Shown here in pieces: positions 19,736 through 28,675 of a stretch of DNA of 37,825 bases (within the stretch, counting starts at the first letter, position 1; each line of letters opens with the position of its first letter). A model generated the notes under the pieces. The model was not told the origin of the DNA and ran no database searches. It saw only the letters and a program-made list of their open reading frames with translations. The DNA lies in the NCBI RefSeq assembly GCF_000003815.2, contig NW_023365790.1, positions 1 to 37,825 on the forward strand. The letters are read 5' to 3'. Made by a program: the position numbers and the translations under genes. This DNA is from Branchiostoma floridae. Taxonomy: Eukaryota > Chordata > Leptocardii > Amphioxiformes > Branchiostomatidae.

Positions 19736-22262
19736 AAAGCGAAAAAAGCTTACTCTTGGGGTAACCGCAAAGTGAACCTCTACATCTACATCTATGCTCT
19801 ACTGGGCAAAGCCCCCTTCAGGGGCATCCCACCCAGGTAAAAGCGAACCCTTCGGTAACCGCAAAGCGACCCCATACGATGGAACTTCCAGATTCTTAAA
19901 CAAAGTGTGCGTTTCTTTTATCACTTGAATTTCATAGTAAACCACGTGGCGAGAAGACAGAAAGCATTTTGAGCACTAAAAATTACTTCGTTACTTTTAT
20001 ACAAGGCTCGAAAGCGAATGAAGGTTCCCCTTGGGGTAACCGCTAAGCGAACCCTTCGGTAACCGCAAAGCGACCCCACACGATGGAACTTCCAGATTCT
20101 TAAAAAAAGTGTGCGTTACTTTTATCACTTGAAGTTCATAGTATATGGCGAGAAGACAGAAAGCATTTTGAGCACTAAAAATTACTTCGTTACTTTTCTA
20201 CAAGGCTCAAAATGAATAAAGGTTCCCTTGGGGTAACCGCTAAGCGAAGCCTTCGGTAACCGCAAAGCGACTCCATACGATGGAACTTCTAGATTCTTAA
20301 ACAAAGATCGCGTTACTTTCATCACTTGAATTTCATAGTAAAACACGTGGCAAGAAGAAAGAAAGCATTTTGAGTACTAAAAATTACTTCGTTACTTTTC
20401 TACAAGGCTCAAAAGCGAATAAAGGTTCCCTTGGGGTAACCGCTAAGCGAAGCCTTCGGTAACCGCAAAGCGACTCCATACGATGGAACTTCCAGATTCT
20501 TAATCAAAGATCGCGTTACTTTCATCACTTGAATTTCATAGTAAAACACGTGGCAAGAAGAAAGAAAGCATTTTGAGTACTAAAAATTACTTCGTTACCT
20601 TTCTAAAAGGCTCGAAAGCGAATGAAAGTTCCCTTGAGGTAACCGCTAAACGAAGCCTTCGGTAACCGCAAAGCGACCCCATACGATGGAACTTCTAGAT
20701 TCTTAAACAAAGTGTGCGTTACTTTTATCAGTTGAATTTCATAGTAAAACACGTAACAAGAAGACAGAAAGCATTTTGAGTACTAAAAATTACTTTGTTA
20801 CTTTTCTACAAGGCTCGAAAGCCAATGAAGGTTCGCCGGAGGTAACCGCAAAGCGAAGCCTTCGGTAACCGTAAAGCGACCCCATACGATGGAACTTCCA
20901 GAATCTTAAGCAAAGTGTGCGTTACTTTCATCACTTGAATTCCATGGTAAAACCCGTGTGGAGAAGACAGAAAGCATTTTGAGTACTAAAAATTACTTCG
21001 TTACCTTTCTAGAAGGCTCGAAAGTGAATGAAGGTTCGCCCAAGGTAACCGCTAAACAAAGCCTTCGGTAACCGTAAAGCGACCCCATACGATGGAACTT
21101 CCAGAATCTTAAGCAAAATTTGCGTTACTTTCATCACCTGAATTCCATAGTAAAACACGTGTCGAGAAGACAGAAAGCATTTTGAGTACTAAACATTACT
21201 TCCTTGCTTTTCTACAAGGCTCGAAAGTGAATGAAGGTTCGCCGGAGGGAACCGCTAAGCTAAGCGAAGCCTTCGGTAACCGCAAAGCGACCCCATACCA
21301 TGGAGCTTCCAGATTTTTAAACAAAGTGTGCGTTACTTTCATCTGTTGAATTCCATAGTTGAACCCGTGGCAATAAGGCAGAAAGCAATTTGAGTATTCA
21401 AAATTACTTCCTTACTTTTCTACAAGGCTCGAAAGCGAATGAAAGCTCTCTTTGGGTAACCGCTAAGCGAAGCCTTCGGTAACCGCTAAGCGACCCCATA
21501 CGATGGAACTTCCAGAATCTTAAGCAAAGTGTACGTGACTTTGATCACTTAAATTCCATAGCGAATCCCGTGTCAAGAAGGCAGAAAGCAATTTGGGTAC
21601 TTAAAATTACTTCCTTGCTTTTCTACAAGGCTCGAAAGTGAATGAAGGTTCGCCGGAGGTAACCGCTAAGCGAACCCTTCGGTAACCGCAAAGCGACCCT
21701 ATTCGATGGAACTTCCAGAATCGTAAGCAAAGTGTGCGTTACTTTCATCACATGAATTCTATAGTAAAACCCGTGGCGAGAAGGCATAAAGCAATTTGAG
21801 TACTTAAAATGACTTCCTTACCTTTCTACAAGGCTCGAAAGTGAATGAAGGTTCGCCGAAGGTAACCGCTAAGCGAACCCTTCGGTAACGCAAAGCGACC
21901 CAATACGATGGAACTTCCAGAATCTTAAGCAAAGTGTGCGTTACTTTCATCACCTGAAATCCAAAGTAAAACACCTGTCGAGAAGACAGAAAGCATTTTG
22001 AGTACTAATAATAACTTTGTTACCTTTCTACAAGGCTCGAAAGGGAATGAAAGTTCCCTTGGGGTAACCGCTAAACGAAGCCTTCGGTAACCGCAAAGCG
22101 ACCCCATACGATGGAACTTCCAGAATCTTAAGCAAAGTGTGCGTTACTTTCATCACTTGAATTGCATAGGAGAACCCGTAGCTAGAAGACAGAAAGCACT
22201 TTGGGTACTTAAAATTACTTCCTTACTTTTCTACAAGGCTCGAAAGTGAATAAAGGTTCGCC
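19736..22262 (+). repeat. Satellite family A, block A1 (about 203-bp monomers)
   Basis: The anchor ACAAGGCTC recurs at about 20001, 20200, 20402, 20605, 20808, 21011, 21214, 21422, 21625, 21828, 22030 and 22233: about 203-bp spacing with one 208-bp unit. Each monomer holds GGTAACCGCTAAGCGA then GGTAACCGCAAAGCGA (an internal doublet), CCATACGATGGAACTTCCAG, TGCGTTACTTT and GAAAGCA-TTTGAGTACT. No protein is encoded; open stretches on the minus strand are side effects of periodicity. The block stops abruptly at 22262, inside a monomer. Confidence 0.95.
19779..19839 (+). mobile_element. 61-bp insertion in an A1 monomer, flanked by 10-bp direct repeats
   Basis: The insert begins TCTACATCTACATCTATGC and contains the small hairpin GCCCCCTTCAGGGGC. 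It is bordered by AAAGTGAACC on the left (19769-19778) and AAAGCGAACC on the right (19840-19849), as a target-site duplication would be. It may be a short retroposed fragment; the class is unknown. Confidence 0.55.
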
Positions 22263-22589
22263 ATAAAACAATAATAAAAGGGGTTGCCCCGAAGCCCATT
22301 ACGGAGTCCCGCGTGGGAGATCTACACCTGTCCCAATAATCAACCTTATGTTCCCATGTTCTGTTTTGTTGTTAGTAATATTATCTGGTGTATTTTCATC
22401 AGCCAGCCAGTAAGTACCCAATGTGTTGAGTAATGAGGCTGTTAAGCGTGGTCGAGGCACCTCCTCGAGCATGGCACCCCCGTTTTACGTCCCTCCCGGA
22501 AGACGATGATAATAATCTGAAAGCAGATCCACGGTGGCGTAATATAGTATCAAACCCACCTCTACGAAGAATGTTTGGGTTTAACGGGG
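22263..22589. other. Unclassified leader of the composite block inside family A
   Basis: This stretch is not tandem. It starts ATAAAACAATAATAAAAGG, contains GGGGTTGCCCC, and near 22470-22507 carries a GC-rich segment (ACCCCCGTTTTACGTCCC, CCGGAAGACG) with the look of a dispersed repeat tail. No ORF with a recognisable domain is present. Confidence 0.45.
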
Positions 22590-22854
22590 GGCTGCATAGC
22601 CGACTAAGATTTTTCCTGTGGTGACGTGAACCACTATACATTCAAAGTGCATAGAGCTGGCTCCATGAAGCTTGTTTATCGTTTACAAGGCCGGCTCCAT
22701 AGCCGAATAAGATTTTTCCTGTGGTGACGTAAACCAATTGTATACATTCAAAGTGTATAGAGCTGGCTCCATGAAGCTTGTTTATCGCTTACAAGGCCGG
22801 CTCCATAGACGACCAAAATTTTTCCTGTGGTGACGTGAACATTGAAAGTGCATA
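22590..22854 (+). repeat. Tandem repeat of about 104 bp, about 2.6 copies
   Basis: Units share GCTCCATAG, TTTTTCCTGTGGTGACGT, ACATTCAAAGTG-ATAGAGC and GGCTCCATGAAGCTTGTTTA. The anchor TTTTTCCTGTGG is spaced 103 and then 106 bp. The last copy is truncated and runs directly into family B. Confidence 0.85.
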
Positions 22855-24100
22855 GAGAAAAATCAACATTTTGGATCGCGGTTAGGGGGACTTAGCTAAG
22901 AACGGGAATAACTCGCCTATAAGAAGAGCTATCAAAAAACGGATTGCAGTGTTGAACTCCCCACCAAGAGACCTTTCTAATGATACCATAGTTTGCCTAT
23001 TTCGAACACTTTTGAAAAATCAACATTTTGGGTCGCGGTTAGGGGGACTTAGCTAAGAACGGCAATAACTCGCCGATAACAAGAGCTATCAAAAAACGGA
23101 TTGCAGTGTTGAACTCCCCACCAAGAGACCTTTCTAATGAAACCATAGTTTGCCTATTTCGAACACTTTTGAAAAATCAACATTTTGGGTCGCGGTTAGG
23201 GGGACTTAGCTAAGAACGGGAATAACTCGCCTATAACAAGAGCTATCAAAAAACGGATTGCAGCGTTGAACTCCCCACAAAGAGACCTTTCTAATGATAC
23301 CATAGTTTGCCTATTTGGAACACTTTTGAAAAGTCAACATTTTGGGTTACTGTAATCGGTGCTTAGCTATAAACGCGAATAACTCGCCTATAACAAGAGC
23401 TATCAAAAAACGGATTGCAGTGTTGAACTCCCCACTAAGAGACCTTTCTAATGATACCATAGTTTGCCTATTTCGAACACTTTTGAAAAATCAACATTTT
23501 GGGGCGCGGTTAGGGGGACTTAGCTAAGAACGGGAATAACTCGCCTATAACAAGAGCTATCAAAAACGGATTGCAGTGTTGAACTCCCCACCAAGAGACC
23601 TTTCTAATGATACCATAGTTTGCCTATTTCGGACACTTTGAAAAATCAACATTTTGGGGCGCGGTTAGGGGGACTTAGCTAAGAACGGGAATAACTCGCC
23701 TATAACAAGAGCTATCAAAAAACGGATTGCAGTGTTGAACTCCCCACCAAGAGACCTTTCTAATGATACCATAGTTTGCCTATTTCGGACACTTTTGAAA
23801 AATCAACATTTTAGGTTACTGTAATCGGTGCTTAGCTAAGAACGGGAATAACTCGCCTATAACAAGAGCTATCAAAAAACGGATTGCAGTGTTGAACTCC
23901 CCACCAAGAGACCTTTCTAATGATACCATAGTTTGCCTATTTCGGACACTTTTGAAAAATCAACATTTTGGGTCGCGGTTAGGGGGACTTAGCTATAAAC
24001 GCAAATAACTCGCCTATAACAAGAGCTATCAAAAAACGGATTGCAGGGTTGAACTCCCCACCAAGAGACCTTTTGAATGAGCCCATAGTTTGCCTATTTT
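22855..24100 (+). repeat. Satellite family B (157-bp monomers, eight copies)
   Basis: The anchor CAACATTTT recurs at 22864, 23021, 23178, 23335, 23492, 23647, 23804 and 23961: six spacings of 157 and one of 155 bp. Each copy has CGCGGTTAGGGGGACTTAGC, AATAACTCGCC, GAGCTATCAAAAAACGGATT, AACTCCCCAC-AAGAGACC and ATGATACCATAGTTTGCC. Copies are close to identical, except that two (near 23342 and 23812) share a TTACTGTAATCGGTGC variant in place of the GGG run. The last copy decays just before a single N at 24103. Confidence 0.95.
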
Positions 24101-24109
24101 GTNCCTGGT

Positions 24110-26378
24110 TTACAGCTGCCATAGCTTCGGGTGCAAACCGCAATTCAATCGGATACGTCCTTCTCGAGTTATTCTTGAGTATAGGCGCTCTCTTTAGGCG
24201 CAACTGCTAGCTTCTTTTTTGAAACACTGCCTGTCACGGTACTTGGTAGGGGATGACATGATAACGCGATTGTAGCTTAGAGTTCAAGTTCCGGCCCGGC
24301 AAACTTGGTATCATTCTAAAGGTTGCTTAATAAGGAATCGACGGGTGCAAACCGCAATTTAATCGGATACGTCCTTCTCGAGTTTTTTTTAGTAAAGGCG
24401 CTCCTTAGACGCAACCGCTAGCTTCTTTTTTGAAACACTGTCTGTCACGGTACCTGGTAGGGAATGACTTGATAACGCGATTGTAGCTTAGAGTTCAAGT
24501 TCCGGCCCGGCAAACTTGGTATTACTCGAAGGATGCTTAATAAGAAATCAACGGGTGCAAACCGCAATTCAATCGGATACGTCCTTCTCGAGTTATTCTT
24601 GATGGACGCGCTGTCTTAAGGCGCAACCGCTAGCTTCTTTTTTGAAACACTGCTTGTCACGGTACTTGGTAGGGGATGACTTGATAACGCTATTGTAGCT
24701 TACAGTTCAGGTTCCGGCCAAGCAAACTTGGTATCATTCGAAAGGTTGCTTCGTAAGGAATCGACGGTTGCAAACCGCAATTTTAGCGGATACGTCCTTC
24801 TCGAGTTATTCTTGAGTATAAGCACTCTCTTTAGGCGCAACCGCTAGCTTTTTTTTTAAACACTGCTTGTCACGGTACCTGGTAGGGAATGACTTAATAA
24901 CGCGATTGTAGCTTACAGTTCAGGTTCCGTCCCGGCAAACTTGGTATCATTCGAAAGGTTGCTTCGTAAGGAATCGACGGGTGCAAACCGCAATTTAATC
25001 GGATACGTTAATCTTGAGGTATTTTTTAGTATAGGCGCTCTCTTTAGGCGCAACCGCTAGCTTCTTTTTTGAAACACTGCTTGTCAGGGTACCTGGTAGG
25101 GGATTACTTGTTAACGCGATTGTAGCTTACAGTTCAGGTTCCAGCCCGGCAAACTTGGCATCATTCGAAAGGTTGCTTCGTAAGGCATCGACGGGTGCAA
25201 ACCGCAATTTAATCGGATACGTCCTTCTCGAGTTATTCTTGGGTATAGGCACTCTCTTTAGACGCAACCACTGGCTTCTTTTTTGAAACACTGCCTGTCA
25301 CGGAACTTGGTAGGGGATGACATGATAACGCGATTGTAGTTTACAGTTCAGGTTCCGGCTCGGCAAACTTAGTATTATTCGAAAGGTTGCTCAGTAAGGC
25401 ATCGACGGGTCCAAACCGCAATTTAATCGAATACGTCCTTCTCGAGTTATTCTTGAGTATAGGCGCTCTCTTTAGGCGCAACCGCTAGCTTCTTTTTTTA
25501 AACAATGTCCTTCACGGTACCTTTTAGGGGATGACTTGATAACGCGATTGTAGCTTAGAGTTCAGGTTCCGGCCCAAATAACTTGGTATCATTCAAAAGG
25601 TTGCTTAGTAAGGAATCGACGGGTGCAAACCGCAATTTAATCGTATACGTCCTTCTCGAGTTATTCTTGAGTATAGGCACTCTCTTTAGACGCAACCGCT
25701 AGCTTCTTTTTTGAAACACTGTTACGGCACCTGGTAGGGGGATGACTTAACAACGTGATTGTAGCTTAGAGTTCAGGTTCCGGCCCGGCAAACTTGATAT
25801 TATTCGAAATGTTGCTTAGTAAGTAATCGACGGGTGCAAACCGCAATTGAATCGGATACGTCCTTCTCGAGTTATTCTTGAGTATAGGCGCTCTCTTTAG
25901 GCGCAACCGCAAGCTTCTTTTTTAAAACAAAGTCCTTCACGGTACCTGATAAGGAGATGACTTGATAACGCGATTGTGGCTTAGAGTTCAGGTTTCGGTC
26001 CGACAAACTTGGTATCATTTAAAATGTTGCTTAGTAAACAATCGACGGGTGCAAACTGCAATTTAATCAGATACGTCCTTCTCGAGTTATTCTTGAGTAT
26101 AGGCGCTCTCTTTAGGCGCAACCGCTAGCTTCTTTTTTGAAACGCTATCACGGCACCTGCTAGGGGGATGACTTAACAACGCGATTGTAGCTTAGAGTTC
26201 AGATTCCGGCCCGGCAAACTTGGTATCATTCGAAAGGTTGCTTAGTAAGAAATCGACGGGTGCAAACCGCAACTTCATTGGATACGTCCTTCTCGAGTTA
26301 TTCTTGAGTATAGGCGCTCTGTTTAGGCGCAACCGCTAGCTTCTTTTCTGAAACACTCCCTGTAACGGCACCTTGTAG
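24110..26378 (+). repeat. Satellite family C (about 213-bp monomers, about 10.5 copies)
   Basis: The anchor CGGGTGCAAACCGCAA recurs at about 24128, 24342, 24552, 24765, 24978, 25192, 25406, 25620, 25831, 26046 and 26257 (spacings 210-215). Monomers contain ACGTCCTTCTCGAGTTATTC, TTTAGGCGCAACCGCTAGC, GAAACACTG, GATAACGCGATTGTAGC and TTGGTATCATTCGAAAGG. The family is related to B in reverse orientation. No coding capacity. Confidence 0.95.
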
Positions 26379-26381
26379 TTA

Positions 26382-28521
26382 TAAGCGAACCCCTCGGTAA
26401 CCGAAAAGTCGCCCAATACTATGGAACCACCACAATCTTTTACAAAATGAAAAACTCGTAACGAGTAGGCAGAAAGCAATTTGAGTACTAAAAATTACTT
26501 CCTTACTTTTCTACAAGGCTCGAAAGCGAGCAAGTTTCCCCTTGGCGAAACCGATAAGCGAACCCTTCGGTCACCGCAAAGTGACCCCATACGATGGAAC
26601 TTCCAGAATCTTCAACAAAATGTGCGTTACTTTTGTCACTTGAATTTCATAGTAAAACCCGTAACGAGTAGGCAGAAAGCAATTTGAGTACTAAAAATTA
26701 ATTCCTTACTTTTCTACGAGCAGGCTCGAAAGCGAATGACGTTTCCCCTTGGCGAAACCGCTAAGCGAACCCTTCGGTCACCGCAAAGTGACCCCATACG
26801 ATGGAACTTCCAGAATCTTCAACAAAATGTTCGTTACTTTTGTCACTTGAATTTCGTGGTAAAACCCGTAACGAGTAGGCAGAAAGCAATTTGAGTACTA
26901 AAAATTACTTCCTTACTTTTCTACAAGGCTCGAAAGCGAATGACGTTTCCCATTGGCGAAACCGATAAGCGAACCCGTCGGTCACCGCAAAGTGACCCCA
27001 TACGAAGGAACTTCCAGAATCTCAACAATATATGCGTTACTTTTGTCACTTGAATTTCATGGTGAAACCCGTAACGAGTAGGCAGAAAGCAATTTGAGTA
27101 CTAAAAATTACTTCCTTACTTTTCAACGAGCAGGCTCGTAAGCGAAAGACGTTTCCCCTTGGCGAAACCGCTAAGCGAAACCGTCGGTCACCGCAAAGTG
27201 ACCCCATACGATGGAACGTCAAGAATCTTCAACAAAATGTGCGTTACTTTTGTCACTTGAATTTCATAGTAAAACCCGTAACGACTAGGCAGAAAGCAAT
27301 TTGAGTACTAAAAATTACTTGCTTACTTTTCTACAAGGCTCGAAAGCGAATGACGTTTCCCCTTGGCGAAACCGATAAGCGAACCCTTCGGTCACGGCAA
27401 AGTGACCCCATACGATGGAACTTCCAGAATCTTCAATAAAATGTGCGTTACTTTTGTCACTTGAATTTCATAGTAAAACACGTAACGAGTAGGCAGAAAG
27501 CAATTTGAGTACTAAAAATTACTTCCTTACTTTTCTACAAGGCTCGAAAGCGAATGACGTTTGGCCTTGACGAAACCAATAAGCGAACCCTTCGGTCACC
27601 GCAAAGTGACCCCATACGATAGAACTTCCAGAATCTTCAACAAAATATGCGTTACTTTTGTCACTTGAATGCATAATAAAACCCGTAACGATTAGGCAGA
27701 AAGCAATTTGAGTACTAAAAATTACTTCCTTACTTTTCTACAAGGCTCGAAAGCGAATGACGTTTGGCCTTGACGAAACCGCTAAGCGAACCCTTCGGTC
27801 ACCGCAAAGTGACCCCATACGATGGAACGTCAAGAATCTTCAACAAAATGTGCGTTACTTTTGTCACTTGAATTTCATAGTAAAACACGTAACGAGTAGG
27901 CAGAAAGCAATTTGAGTACTAAAAATTACTTCCTTACTTTTCTATAAGGCTCGAAAGCGAATGACGTTTCCCCTTGGCGAAACCGCTAAGCGAACCCTTC
28001 GGTCACCGCAAAGTGACCCCCTACGATGGAACTTCCAGAATCTTCAACAGAATTTGCGTTACTTTTGTCATTCGAATTTCATAGTAAAACACGTAACAAC
28101 TAGGCAGAAAGCAATTTGAGTACTAAAAATTACTTCCTTACTTTTCTACAAGGCTTGAAAGCGAATGACGTTTCCCCTTGGCGAAACCGCTAAGCGAACC
28201 CTTCGGTCACCGCAAAGTGACCCCATACGATGGAAGTTCGAGATTCTTCAACAAAATGTGCGTTACTTTTGTTGCTTGAATTTCATAGTAAAACCCGAAA
28301 TGACTAGGCAGAAAGCAATTTGAGTACTACAAATTACTTCCTTACTTTTTTACAAGGCTCGAAAGCGAATGACGTTTAACTTTTCGAAAACGCTAAGCGA
28401 ACCCTTTGGTGACCGCAACGTGACCCCATACGATGGAACTTCCAGAATCTTCAACAAAATGTGCGTTACTTTTGTCACTTGAATTTCATAGTAAACCCGT
28501 AACGAGTAGACAGAAGGTACC
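26382..28521 (+). repeat. Satellite family A, block A2
   Basis: Monomers of about 203-207 bp carry block-specific variants: GAATGACGTTTCCCCTTGG, GGTCACCGCAAAGTGACC, TTCAACAAAATGTGCG, TTTTGTCACTTG and CCCGTAACGAGTAGGCAG. The block begins mid-monomer at TAAGCGAACCCCTCGG and is cut by an assembly gap on the right. Confidence 0.95.
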
Positions 28522-28675
28522 NNNNNNNNNNNNNNNNNNNNNNNNNNNNNNNNNNNNNNNNNNNNNNNNNNNNNNNNNNNNNNNNNNNNNNNNNNNNNNN
28601 NNNNNNNNNNNNNNNNNNNNNNNNNNNNNNNNNNNNNNNNNNNNNNNNNNNNNNNNNNNNNNNNNNNNNNNNNNN
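28522..28675. other. Assembly gap (154 N)
   Basis: Unknown bases. Family A sequence is on the left; non-satellite sequence is on the right. Confidence 1.

Noticed and set aside
21925-22107. Minus-strand ORFs in family A monomers, about 60-80 codons each
   Set aside because: They recur with the satellite period, show indels between copies and have no recognisable domain, so they are by-products of the repeat.
24280-24310. tRNA-like A and B boxes in family C (TAGCTTAGAG, GTTCAAGTTCC)
   Set aside because: The two boxes abut with no room for the anticodon arm, and no cloverleaf can be drawn. Chance resemblance is the simpler reading.
19736-28521. CRISPR-like array
   Set aside because: Repeats are 150-215 bp head-to-tail monomers without unique spacers, in a eukaryotic context with introns.
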